A stretch of DNA of 64,000 bases, taken from positions 20,058,001-20,122,000 of the forward strand of contig NW_023503493.1 in the NCBI RefSeq assembly GCF_014529535.1, given 5' to 3'. A program made the translations under genes and the position numbers. Positions 13,701-23,922 of this stretch are shown piece by piece; positions within the stretch are counted from its first letter, which is position 1; the number at the start of each line of letters is the position of its first letter. The notes under the pieces are model-generated. The model saw only the letters and a list, made by a program, of their open reading frames with translations, was not told the DNA's origin and ran no database searches. Source of the DNA: Bradysia coprophila (Eukaryota > Arthropoda > Insecta > Diptera > Sciaridae).

Positions 13701-16700
13701 TTTTTTCAATTCTTTGAGACCGGTCGAGTGGTCTCTTTCGAAGAAAATGCTAATTTTAAAAATAAATGCAACCGAATGGTTGAGGTTTTGCGTTCTTTTG
13801 GTTCGTTCTGCAGATCCAGTGAGACAACTGTTTTAAATTAAATCAAACGTTTTATTAACAAAGGAAATTGAATTGGTCAAAACAACGAAAAAAGTATGAA
13901 AACGACGCTTTTTGCGTCAACAAAATGAAGAAAGATAAATGCGAATGTACACTAAAGGTACGAAAATGACGTTTTTTGCGTCAACAAAACGAAAAAAGAT
14001 AAATGCGAATGTACACTAAAGGTATGAACACGACGCTTTTTGCGTCAACAATTTCAGCTGTTTTAGTTTTTCATATCACACTGTTCATTATAATGAGTTT
14101 CATTTCTTTTTGGTGTTGTTGATCTTGAGGGTGTAGACAGTATCCATAATCGAAGATAATATTTTCTTCAAATGAGACCACTGAACCGGTCTCAGAAATC
14201 GAAAAAATTATTTCTTCAAATGAGACCACTAAACCGGTCTCAGAAATCGAAAAAATATTTTCTTCAAATGAGACCACTCAACCGGTCTCAGATATCAAAG
14301 AAAATATTTTCTTCAAATGAGACCACTCAACCGGTCTCAGATATCAAAGAAAATATTTTCTTCAAATGAGACCACTGAACCGGTCTCAGTAATCGAAGAT
14401 AATATTTTCTTCAAATGAGACCACTGAACCGGTCTCAGAAATCGAAAAAATTATTTCTTCAAATGAGACCACTAAACCGGTCTCAGAAATCGAAAAAATG
14501 ATTTCTTCAAATGAGACCACTCTACCGGTCTCAGAAATCGAAAAAATGATTTCTTCAAATGAGACCACTCTACCGGTCTCAGAAATCGAAAAAATGATTT
14601 CTTCAAATGAGACCACTCTACCGGTCTCAGATATCAAAGAAAATATTTTCTTCAAATGAGACCACTCAACCGGTCTCAGATATCAAAGAAAATATTTTCT
14701 TCAAATGAGACCACTCAACCGGTCTCAGATATCAAAGAAAATATTTTCTTCAAATGAGACCACTGAACCGGTCTCAGTAATCGAAGATAATATTTTCTTC
14801 AAATGAGACCACTGAACCGGTCTCAGAAATCGAAAAAATTATTTCTTCAAATGAGACCACTAAACCGGTCTCAGAAATCGAAAAAATATTTTCTTCAAAT
14901 GAGACCACTCAACCGGTCTCAGATATCAAAGAAAATATTTTCTTCAAATGAGACCACTCAACCGGTCTCAGATATCAAAGAAAATATTTTCTTCAAATGA
15001 GACCACTGAACCGGTCTCAGTAATCGAAGATAATATTTTCTTCAAATGAGACCACTGAACCGGTCTCAGAAATCGAAAAAATTATTTCTTCAAATGAGAC
15101 CACTAAACCGGTCTCAGAAATCGAAAAAATGATTTCTTCAAATGAGACCACTCTACCGGTCTCAGAAATCGAAAAAATGATTTCTTCAAATGAGACCACT
15201 CTACCGGTCTCAGAAATCGAAAAAATGATTTCTTCAAATGAGACCACTCTACCGGTCTCAGATATCAAAGAAAATATTTTCTTCAAATGAGACCACTCAA
15301 CCGGTCTCAGATATCAAAGAAAATATTTTCTTCAAATGAGACCACTCAACCGGTCTCAGTAATTGAAGAAAATATTTTCTTCCAAAAAGACCACTCACTC
15401 GGTCTCAGATATCGAAGAAAATATTTTCTTCAAATGAGACCACTGAACCGGTCTCAGTAATTGAAGAAATTATTTTCTTCAAAAAAGACCACTCACTCGG
15501 TCTCAAGCCGCCTGCCAATGAGACTGCTCATCCGACCTCGGAAATTGTAACAACGGTTCAAAATTAGAACTCCAAATAGATATATCTGATTTAGCAGCAC
15601 GTGAACGTCGACGGCCGTCCAAATTGAAAGTTAAGCATCATTCGTCGCGGTTAGTACTTGGATGGGTGACCGGAAAAAACATTACAAATAAAAAAAGGTA
15701 AAATAAAAAAATTCAAATATTACTAACGATTCTACAATTTCAGTCAGTTTGGTCTAGCGAATTATAAAAAAAGTAAAGGGTAGTGGCCATCTGTGAACTC
15801 AACATAGAAGTACAAAAAAAATCTTACGATAAATAACGAACGAAGAAAAAAGTTCTAAAAAGAAATCAAATATGAAAAGTCTCAAACGGTCTAGAAAAAA
15901 CTGAAAAAAGAGAAGTCTCAAACGGTCTAGAAAAAACTCAAAAATTAGAAGTCTGAAAAAGTTTTTTTTTTTTTATGACACTCATTTATCCTCATCCAGT
16001 CTCACAAGGTCTAACAAATCCAAAATGAGACCACTCATCCATTCTCACAACGTCTAACAAACCCAAAAGGAGACCACTCATCCAGTCTCACAAGGTCTAA
16101 CAAATCCAAAATGAGACCACTCAGTCAGTCTCACTACGTCTAGCAAATCCGAAACCAGACCACTCATCCAGTCTCACTACGTCTAGCAAATCCGAAACCA
16201 GACCACTCATCCAGTCTCACTACGTCTAGCAAATCCGAGACCAGACCACTCATCCAGTCTCACTACGTCTAGCAAATCCGAAAGCAGACCACTCATCCAG
16301 TCTCACTACGTCTAGCAAATCCGAAAGCAGACCACTCAGTCAGTCTCACTACGCCTAGCAAATCCGAAAGCAGACCACTGAGTCAGTCTCACTACGTCTA
16401 GCAAATCCGAAAGCAGACCACTCAGTCAGTCTCACTACGTCTAGGAAATCCGAAACCAGACCACTCAGTCAGACTAGAACATCCTCAAATGAGTCTAAAG
16501 AGAGACGTCTCATGAATTTTGGATGAACTCCGATGAACTATTTCGATAAATTCTCGGTCTCAAATATTCTCAAAGGCTCGAAATACGTAGTCTCACGGCC
16601 ATACAAAAGTTTCGGTCTCAAAAAGGGTCTCAAATACGTTTTTTTTTTCACCGGGGATATTTCAATGTGGATGAATTTTAAACCCAATAAATTCATTCGG

Positions 16701-19074
16701 CTCAATAGTACATCTGATTACCTTTCTAATGACACCCCACACGACACTGTACGGCTCGTGTAAATGGAGAAATTTGTGTAAGAAAAGTGCAAGTTTTCGG
16801 TTTTTGATCACCTTTCACCAGACACAAAAGATTCGAAGAATTTTTTGAAACTGGTTTTGGCACATGAAAAGTCACATATAAAAAAGTCCACTGGAAAATG
16901 CGTCCGATTTCGGTGTAGGCTGTTTTTCAAAAGAATCCCTCTCAGTTCTGTCCACAGCCTAAAAAAAATCATTGAACCTTTTCTGATCTGATCTCTGACT
17001 ACGCAAAACGTATTATTGAATAACGTATCGTTTTCTTTCGAAACCAATTCTAAACATAGTTTCAATAAGAAGTGTTAATGACATTGATTTTTATTATTAT
17101 ACTGATAATTTTCAGTTGGAATTTTCCTTAAGTTTGAGTACTTCCTCGGACAATGAAACACTCGATGACGACACAACTACAAATAAATATGAAGATGGTA
17201 AGGAAGAAGTAATCTCAATACTTTTCTTTCATACTTCACTTAGAAGATGGTTAACAACCATTGGTTACACAACGTTACGGGGTAACTGAGGGAACAACCT
17301 CTATTTATTTTATAAAACTAGTCGCACCACTAAGTCATGTTCATACAGTGAAGTAGTGCAAGGTGAAATATTGAGATTGAAAATGGGATAGGTTTTAACT
17401 TTATTGCCTGCGAAAACGAATGAAAATTTTCAATAATTTTTCATTCAATATTTATAGACGAATCATGGGATGAAAATATCATCGATTTCGAATCGAGAAA
17501 AGTTAAAGAAAGACGTGCATACGAAGAAGTCTTGTCCGGCAAATATCGCCAACCAAATCTTATAGCAAGTGAGATAATTCTGAATTTATGATGATCATCC
17601 GAATATATAAATTTATTTACCATTTTCTGCTCTAAGAAATGGCATCTGAAGGATACAACATTGTTGATATAAATACGAGATCTTCAAGTGGTAGTTGCAG
17701 TGGTGATACTAACTTCAGTGAAACAAGTACACCGAACATTGATGAGGGCAATGCCAGCACATGTAATACCCATGGTTCAATCGTCATGAGTGACAAACTG
17801 GACAACTTTGACGACATTGTTGAAGAAAAAGTACCAACGCACAAACTAACGAAACCAAATGATGAAAATGTTACCAGTCCATCGACTAGCAAATGTGATC
17901 CTGTACGAAGTAGCTTCGAGTCATCAGACTTGAACATGTGGCTGCATTCTGGTAATTTCATGTATTACATTGCTAAGAATGAGAAACGAAGGAGATATTT
18001 GTTTTGCTTAGAATCGGAGAACTCAGTTCCATCATGGGCATCGTCCATAAGTCTTGACAGCCAAACTGAAGAAGCGATCGTGGAGTTTATGAGAAAATTT
18101 GTTTCTGCATTATTTGAGGACAGCACAACGATTTCACTAGATAGTAAATCCGAGTTTGGACTCAAGTCTAGGGTAATGGCTGCTGCTCTATAAAACAGTA
18201 AGATTATGTGTAAATTCCAATTTTAGACTGAAACCGGTCGAATGTGGTTCGCTAGGTTGGTAAGCGCACAACGTGGAAAATCTAAGCGTGTGAACGAATC
18301 GACATTTTATTCATTGATTCAATACTTTGCAATTGTTCTCTTCGAGTGCGGCGACAGTGAAGACTACTCACCGGCTAAAATACTTATGAACATGTGCTTT
18401 ACCTTTTATCACGAGAGTAAGTTTTGTGTGCTGTAAACAATGCGCGCATGTAAATAAAGATCAACGCTTCTTCTAGTTGATGTACCTGGTTGTGCACCGT
18501 ATCACGAGTACTTGTATCATTATTTGCGTGCTCAGCCAATTTGGCAATCGCTTCGATTTTGGAATGCAGCCTTTTTCGATGCCTTACAGTGCCAACGAGT
18601 TCATCGGCCAGTTGTACCTACATCGAATCGAATATCTAAAGATCAGGTTTCTATAAAATCCGCATCATCCGAATCGTCAAATGCGAATGATAATGAAACG
18701 GAAGATTACCACATCGACGAGCTGAAGGAAGATCAGCAGTTTCAACAGAACATTTGCTTCGGACAATTAGGGTGAGCATCTGATTGTTGCATATAAGGAC
18801 TATATGCAAATCGAATTATTTAAATTCAAACATTGAATTTTTCCGAAGAACGTTTACCTGTAATATGCACGCATTTGGATTGAGCCACGAACTATGTATG
18901 GAATTTTTGAGGAAACAGTCGGTTATTGCTAATTTGAGCCCAGGTTTGTCTTTCTGTTTATGTAAGGGGAGAAAGAGTACAACTATTCGTTGATTTACAT
19001 TTGCAGAACAAGAGAAAATGCTTCGCGACAATGTGAATCGGATGTACAAAGAAACAGCGAAATGGCGAGCCTAG
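10773..19074 (+). CDS. KIAA0513-like protein with SBF2-type domain
   Basis: Exons 10773-10919, 17116-17197, 17458-17568, 17637-18172, 18227-18416, 18477-18771, 18849-18943 and 19007-19074; total 1524 nt, 507 residues, all junctions in phase. The C-terminal half matches my recollection of vertebrate KIAA0513 and of the SBF2 region shared with myotubularin-related MTMR5/13: [79 protein letters not shown] and [12 protein letters not shown] occur in that order. The N-terminal ~250 residues are Ser/Thr/Asp-rich and look disordered. The biochemical role is not established for the family. The first exon is separated by a 6.2 kb intron full of repeats, so its assignment is less certain than the rest (phase and ATG fit). 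AATAAA lies at 19111, 37 nt after the stop. Confidence 0.85.
11090..11400 (-). repeat. Copy of the dispersed repeat family (reverse orientation)
   Basis: GGGATTCTTTTGAAAAACAG and TTTAAAATTCATCCACACTG are reverse complements of stretches in the copies at ~8600-8910 and ~16660-16945. Lies in intron 1 of the KIAA0513-like gene. Confidence 0.65.
12005..12295. repeat. ~105 bp tandem units, left outer part of foldback-like element
   Basis: GAGACTGGATGAGTGGTCTC, CAGATCGCTTGAGACG and TTGCTAACATTTATTGGTGA recur in the same order in two to three units. Same GAGAC/GTCTC vocabulary as the 49 bp array that follows, but a longer period. Confidence 0.75.
12298..12890. repeat. 49 bp minisatellite, about 12 units, forward orientation
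   Basis: Each unit holds two palindromes: GAGACCGGTTGAGTGGTCTC (GAGACC paired with GGTCTC) and GAAAATATTTTC, separated by ATTTGAA, followed by TTTGATATCT. Period 49 bp, for example GAGACCGG near 12518 and 12567. Small ORFs seen through it ([16 protein letters not shown]-type) are by-products of the 49 bp repeat read in rotating frames and are not genes. Confidence 0.95.
12888..13046. repeat. Hairpin with ~58 bp arms and GC-rich core
   Basis: ATCAAAAAGGTGTGTTTTAG (12909-12928) pairs with CTAAAACACACCTTTTTGAT (13008-13027), flanked inward by GGTGGTGAAAACGTCC / GGACGTTTTCACCACC. The ~40 bp centre reads GCGACGCGAAGCGGAGCGGA. Probably a separate small palindromic element inside the larger foldback-like one. 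Confidence 0.85.
13495..13745. repeat. 49 bp minisatellite, 5 units, inner left array
   Basis: Units GAGACCGGTCGAGTGGTCTC + TTTTGAAGAAAATATTTTT; same period and layout as the 12298 array but with GGTCGAG instead of GGTTGAG, so a separately homogenised subfamily. Confidence 0.92.
13870..14055. repeat. ~70 bp tandem repeat, 2-3 units, near element centre
   Basis: The string ACGACGCTTTTTGCGTCAAC (with variants) plus AAAGATAAATGCGAATGTAC recurs at about 13900, 13970 and 14030. Central, non-GAGACC part of the foldback-like element. Confidence 0.75.
14150..15510. repeat. ~47-49 bp minisatellite, ~28 units, reverse orientation, with 631 bp higher-order duplication
   Basis: Units read GAGACCACTCAACCGGTCTC followed by AGATATCAAAGAAAATATTTTC, the reverse complement of the left array. 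The stretch ~14160-14655 reappears at ~14791-15286 with the same order of variant units; open frames at 14172-14369 and 14386-14655 recur with identical translation 631 bp further on. This indicates a recent segmental duplication inside the array. Confidence 0.95.
15615..15678 (+). pseudogene. 5S rRNA-derived fragment (internal promoter region)
   Basis: GAAAGTTAAGCATCATTCGTC followed by GCGGTTAGTACTTGGATGGG and TGACCGG matches positions ~38-95 of insect 5S rRNA, i.e. the box A, intermediate element and box C. The 5' third and the 3' end of 5S are absent, and A-rich sequence follows directly. Either a 5S pseudogene piece or the head of a 5S-derived SINE; it sits inside the foldback-like element. 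Confidence 0.75.
16010..16480. repeat. 43 bp minisatellite, ~10 units, outer right array
   Basis: Unit TCTCACTACGTCTAGCAAAT + CCGAAAGCAGACCACTCAGTCAG; period 43 bp (GTCTCACTAC at 16171 and 16214). The sequence differs from the inner 49 bp family but keeps the GACCACTCA...TCTC pairing. Confidence 0.92.
16657..16945. repeat. Dispersed repeat, right half after the foldback-like insertion
   Basis: Resumes with GTGGATGAATTTTAAACCCA and ends TTTTTCAAAAGAATCCCTCT, matching the copy at 8615-8915. Together with 11780-11886 it is one copy split by the 11887-16656 element. Confidence 0.7.
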
Positions 19075-19790
19075 AATTGTCGTCTTGCTTTGAGGCATTT
19101 CAAGATAGCGAATAAATTTTCGGTCGAATCACAATATGACAATATCAATTTGGTTTACATAAAATACCGCTTTTCGGCTTTCAAGCAATACAAAGCTCAA
19201 CATTGAAAATGAAAAGCTAACTAACTATTGACGACCGCGAATTTGAAAATCGATAAATTGCTTATAATTTTCTTGCGATATTTCTTTATGGAGGTTTAAT
19301 GTCATTTCAAACCTTTTCATCATTTTTATGGCTTTTTTTACGTTGATTTCTGATTTTTTTAAACATTGATGGGGTGTCAAGGATTGAAGAGGGATTGCCA
19401 TGAACATTTAATAATGCGACACCGTGGCCTTAAAAGATGATCAAGTTTAAAATCGATTTAACATTTTCTGTGATATGATTTTAACTTTTTAGTACAGTCA
19501 AAGGCAGTGAAACAGCATGAATTTGCTTTAGCTGTTTTTCAGCTGATCCACACATGCAATCAAAACTTGGACTTGTTTATACGGTTGAAGCTGCTGTATT
19601 TCTTGCTGAAATTTCACTGCTTCTAACTGTAGAATGATTGTTTGATTTATATTTATTTTAATAATGTCGTCGATTCTCTCCCTCTATTTAAATTAAGGAA
19701 ATCGTAAAATATCATTTATCAACGACAAAATATCATGGGTCTTTGTTCTCTGGTTGATGCTTAAGTCTAAGCTTCAGGCACAAATAAAAG
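19075..19790. other. 3' flank of KIAA0513-like gene, no gene seen
   Basis: Contains the AATAAA at 19111 and otherwise AT-rich sequence in which I recognise nothing. Confidence 0.5.
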
Positions 19791-21005
19791 TACGAGGGGC
19801 ACCCTAAAAGTTTCGGGAATCGGGTATTTCCGACGCATAAAAGTATTTTATTCGAACATATTCGTAAATTTCAACATTTTTTAAGTAAAATGATGTCTTA
19901 ACATCGTAAAAAAACAGATTTTGATATGAGTTGAGGAACAATTATAAAAAGGCTTGTCGGCCATTTTTTAAAATGGAGGAATTCATTTTCTGAAGTGCTG
20001 TTCGTTTTTTATTTTTTCTTAAATAATTATTTTTTATTAAAGTATTTTTATGTTCTCATGTAAAGTATGGCCCATCTAAATGGTAATAAGTAATATACGC
20101 GGCCTTCAAATGTTGACATTTCGTAGTAATGCGATAAATTAAAAACACCTAATGCTGACGGATTCAGAGCTCCACAGATCTGCCTCAAAAACAGGTTTTG
20201 ATAACTGAAAGTACTTTGCTGTTGCAATAGACTCTCAGCTATCAGAAAAGTCATAATTCATGTGAAATAATTTGATATACGCAGATAAAACCAGTTTGAT
20301 CTTAGTCAGTGTCCCTTGGCAAATTGTGTAGTCCTAGAACAATTTCGCTAAAAACTTTCCGAGAACTTATATTTTTACTGTATTTTTTTCGATTATAAAT
20401 TCCTCACTTTTACTCAAATCAAATTAACCAAGAAACAGCCACGATATAGGCCTTAAGGCACGCAAAATGTGATCTTCAGTATCAGACTTTTTCGTGATTT
20501 AAATTTCTCGGCCTCAATATCTCAGAAGCGAAAAACGTTCCGCCTGGAAAGGGATGGACTTTCATAACTGAAACATAAGCTATTGTTTCACTAGGAAACA
20601 GGCCATGCTGCATCTCAAATTTTAGAAATAAACTGATCCATTTTGTAGGGCCGCTCTCGCAGTGAAATTGCATGTGAATCTAATTCTTTTGATTTTTCCC
20701 GTAATTTCTGATGAAATCTGTTAGGATTTCTTAGATACATATTTTTAGGATTCTTTTATCGAACTATGCTGGTATTACATCGATACTGTGACCCAAACAA
20801 CAGATACCCTGGTCTAAACTTGCCAAAGTCGTGAAATTTTAGTTAAATTTTTAATGATAAGCCCTAATGTCTGAGTACACCCTTTTTTCGAACTGAGTTG
20901 GCTATTTACCTTAAAAAATGTAGAAATTTACGAATATGTTCAAATTATAATACTTATATGCGTCGGAAATACCCGATTCCCGAAACTTTTAGGGTGCTCC
21001 TCGTA
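19791..21005. mobile_element. Non-autonomous mariner-like element with ~80 bp inverted termini
   Basis: Left end TACGAGGGGCACCCTAAAAG pairs with right end CTTTTAGGGTGCTCCTCGTA (20986-21005); pairing continues inward through CGGGAATCGGGTATTTCCGA to about 80 bp. The TA at each end fits the TA target of Tc1/mariner elements, and CGAGGG starts are common there (established knowledge). No transposase ORF is present in the 1.2 kb. Confidence 0.8.
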
Positions 21006-21729
21006 TCACCCATAAATCATATTAAAAATGGATTTGTAATAACGCGGAAAACATCAAGTATCCGAGGGATTAGGGTTAACGAAATTTGGTTTTACTGGCA
21101 ATTATTAATTTTGTTAGCCGAAAAAATACATTGGAAACGTTACACTGGTCAACAAACCAACAACGTTTCACAGACCATTCCTCCTCTTTCTGTACATTTA
21201 GTTAAATTAACGAATTTATTAACAACAAAAAATCTTATTTTAGATAGAAATTCAATTTCCTTGTTGCACTTAAATTAAAATTTGTGATAATCGCCAAAAA
21301 TACAATTGTGTGATGATAGAAACACAAATCATAATCTTAGCTAAGACAATAACACTTAACAAACAAAAATCCTTGTAGCAAAAACGAAAGCATTTTCGAA
21401 AAATGAAAAGTTTTAAATCTATTTCAATTAAAATTAAAATTATTTTTAATAAACGAAATTATATGAAATTACAGGAAGATATATCAATACAAAGTATAAT
21501 ATAAAAATTCACAACATGCCCTTTTTCGTATCTTTTTGTTGCTATTATGGCCTCTTAACCAAATTCTTCAAAGAACAATAGCGATCATGATCACTTGAAG
21601 CGTGAGTGGTACCCTCAATAGAATACTGAAACTGGGAAGTCAATTGTTTTTTTTTTATCAACAAACGAAAAAAAAGATTGCTCGCAATTGCGCAGCCAGT
21701 AAAAAATTGACCTTTTCAAAAAATAAATT
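21006..21729. other. No gene seen
   Basis: AT-rich sequence between the mariner-like element and a retrotransposon remnant; no recognisable feature. Confidence 0.5.
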
Positions 21730-22280
21730 TTACAATAAATAAAAATCATCTACTCTATTAGTTCCTAATGTTGCCGCGTTCGCTCTTTGAATGGCAATTG
21801 AAATTTTCTGTAACAAATAATCTGTTGAACGTGGTTCCCCTGAAGCAGCCTTCATGATTGACCACAATTTTTGAACAAATTTCATAGTTTCTGGCCCCAT
21901 ACAACCTAAAGTTTCGAAAGCTGACGGAGTGAACAAATAATGTTTGTAATGATTATGTTTAAATCTTTCCGTATCCGCAATTGACCGTTTTTTCTTGCTA
22001 GATTCCTTAATGTATGAAGGAGCTAATATATCCCTAATTGCTACATCCCATAGAATAGCTTTTCTATGACTCCAAGGAATTAAGGTCATACCATCCGGCC
22101 TTTTACCATAATCTCTACATATTAATGCCGAGCAGGGGAACAACACCCAGACGGTAAAAGTAAGCTTCGTACTACATAAAAGTAACACTTTTACTACACA
22201 CTTTACTATTTTTACTGTCAGTCTAATATTGCCGATGTCAATTGAGATTTATGTTTTCTTGTCTGAAAAAATTTCTTTCA

Positions 22281-22450
22281 GACAAAATTATCTTAACAGC
22301 CTTATTTTCTCAAAATGTTTAGCTCTGAAGGAAAAACCCTTTGATGGGCGAAATACCCAATTCGAAATTTAGAAATTAAAGTCTCATTCAATCGTCCAAG
22401 GTGTACGCCTAAACATTTTGCGAAAATCAGGCTGTTAAAATAATTTTGTC
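22281..22450. mobile_element. 170 bp MITE with ~41 bp inverted ends
   Basis: GACAAAATTATCTTAACAGC at 22281 pairs with GCTGTTAAAATAATTTTGTC ending 22450; pairing extends to CAAAATGTTTAG / CTAAACATTTTG with three mismatches. Its right end overlaps the last codons and stop of the ORF at 22427-23156. Confidence 0.85.
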
Positions 22451-23156
22451 GATTTTTTGCAATATTCCGAAGGTATATTGACGTATTTGTGACTCGATTG
22501 ATTCAGTCCGTTTGGTTATAATTTGATACATTTGACTGAGATTAAACATAGCTTTGTCAAACTCGGTAATGCTGGTCGTCAAACCACATTTAGCAAATTT
22601 CACGACTGTTGCAGCTCCATCATTCACGTTACAATCACTGTAGAAGTAAATTTCATGTTGATTTGACTTCTTTTCTCATAAGAAATAAATGGGCTTACAT
22701 TGTAGCAATGTCGGCCTGTTGATTTTTTTGAAGAAAGTGCAGAGCATATTTGGTACCCGCAGCTGATAGACTAACCTCGTCTGACTTACTCACAACATCG
22801 TGAAGTATTAGAATTTCACCCTTTTTATTGTGATTCTGTAAAATTTCACCATGTTTCTGTAAACGAGTAAAGCTCGTAAGAATAAACACAGCCGCAATAC
22901 GTTCCTCAACCATCCCCTTTACCTTAACACTTTCTAAAACAATATAATTCTCCATTTCTTTGCCTTGAGTGGGTCGAAAAATTCGATTTTTTACCGTGTT
23001 CCATCCCCAACTTGCCGGTTTCTTTACCATATTAACAAAAGCCCATCTTTTCCAACTTTGTTGGACGGGTGTCATGTATGTTTGCAAGCCTTCAATTTCA
23101 TGATTATTCTGCACTGCATGTCCCACAGCACAGTCGATAGACACATTGGTTTTCAC
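22427..23156 (-). CDS. Unrecognised two-exon ORF within a retrotransposon remnant (5' end unclear)
   Basis: Exon 23156-22699, intron 22698-22638 (61 bp, GTAAGC...CTACAG), exon 22637-22427; 669 nt, 223 codons in frame across the junction, which argues that it was once a spliced gene. I do not recognise the family. The protein is basic and soluble-looking, with QSWKRWAFVNMVKKPASWGW near the start and a helical C-terminal stretch (MFNLSQMYQIITKRTESIES). No ATG at the N-terminus: the frame enters from the terminal repeat of a MITE at 23154. The last seven residues and the stop are encoded by the end of another MITE (22281-22450). It may be a truncated gene fragment captured between MITEs, or part of an unknown mobile element. 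Confidence 0.4.
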
Positions 23157-23337
23157 CTAGCAGGGTAATAGAGGTTTTTAAACGTCAAATAGAGTAGAAT
23201 TTTGATACCAATAGTACCATTAGCAGCCTTAATGGTAATGGTAATTTTGCAATGACATTACGAAAAAAAAGGTATGGAAATATTCGCATACTTCGATTAA
23301 AGTACTACTTTATTTTTTTCTATTACCCTGCTAGGTG
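23154..23337. mobile_element. 184 bp MITE with 19 bp perfect inverted ends
   Basis: CACCTAGCAGGGTAATAGA at 23154 and its exact inverse TCTATTACCCTGCTAGGTG ending 23337. No coding capacity. It abuts the 5' end of the unrecognised ORF. Target duplication not evident. Confidence 0.85.
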
Positions 23338-23711
23338 CTTTGCATGAACGCTTTTTTTAATTTTTAAATAAGTATATTTTCAATAGCAAAAAAAATAAAA
23401 TAAAATAAATCTCCTCCTTCAGTCAAGGGGATTAGAACCCAAACGAAGACCAACAGCAGTTCTAGCGGACTTATTATCTAAGAGCAAACCCAATTGGCTC
23501 GATGGAACTACTTGCAGCCACTTTGAAGATTCTTTAGTTGATGACGCAAGGAGTATTGCACGAGCAACGGGTACACTAGATGCAAACATCTCGTCAAACT
23601 TACTGTTAATCCTTGACAGAGCCCAATTATTTTATTTCTTTTTCTTTTCATCATTCTCTGGAACGAAATCTCGAGGAATTTCCTCAATTAACTCTAAAAT
23701 ATTGGAATCGA

Positions 23712-23922
23712 CAACGCACTGCTCCTAGCATGAACACTACTTTGACAAACGTCGAATTTGGAGGCTTTTGTGATGAGAGCTACCGCTTAAGATTGATTGT
23801 ATTGTGTGTTTGAACTCACACAACTAAAACAAGTCACCTATCTTCACGATAGAAACGCAGTGCCTACTGTGACTTCATCAGCCTCCAAATATTTCTTATG
23901 TTCATGCTAGGAGCAGTGCGTT
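23712..23922. mobile_element. 211 bp hAT-type MITE with 8 bp target duplication
   Basis: AACGCACTGCTCCTAGCATG at 23713 pairs with CATGCTAGGAGCAGTGCGTT ending 23922. GGAATCGA is present immediately before (23704-23711) and after (23923-23930). Deleting the element plus one duplicate restores the retrotransposon reading frame on the minus strand (FNFPMIDSNILELIEE). The 8 bp duplication is the hallmark of hAT elements (family knowledge). Confidence 0.92.

Larger units (their letters stand above)
11887..16656. mobile_element. 4.77 kb foldback-like element made of GAGACC/GGTCTC repeats
   Basis: The block begins CCCCAGTGAAAA (11887-11898) and ends TTTTCACCGGGG (16645-16656), a 12 bp terminal inverted repeat with one mismatch. 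It interrupts a copy of the dispersed repeat: the left flank ends ...CTCTACTGCACGCACAT and the right flank resumes ATATTTCAATGTGGATGAAT, matching the uninterrupted order at 8600-8640. Inside, arrays on the left half (to 13745) run as GAGACCGG...GGTCTC and on the right half (14150 onward) as the reverse complement, so the halves can fold back. No transposase ORF is visible. Architecture resembles Drosophila Foldback/Galileo elements, whose long inverted repeats are tandem arrays; superfamily assignment is inference because no clean target duplication is seen. Confidence 0.7.

Noticed and set aside
14172-15286. Repeated small ORFs (NRSQKSKK-type and [11 protein letters not shown]-type translations)
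   Set aside because: They are readings of the 49 bp minisatellite in frames that happen to stay open; both strands give such frames.
15600-15680. Intact 5S rRNA gene
   Set aside because: Only about half of the 120 nt is present; both ends are missing.
12298-16480. Regular ~49 bp repeats reminiscent of a CRISPR array
   Set aside because: Units are contiguous and homogeneous with no unique spacers, lie in an intron of an insect gene, and run in inverted blocks; a minisatellite.
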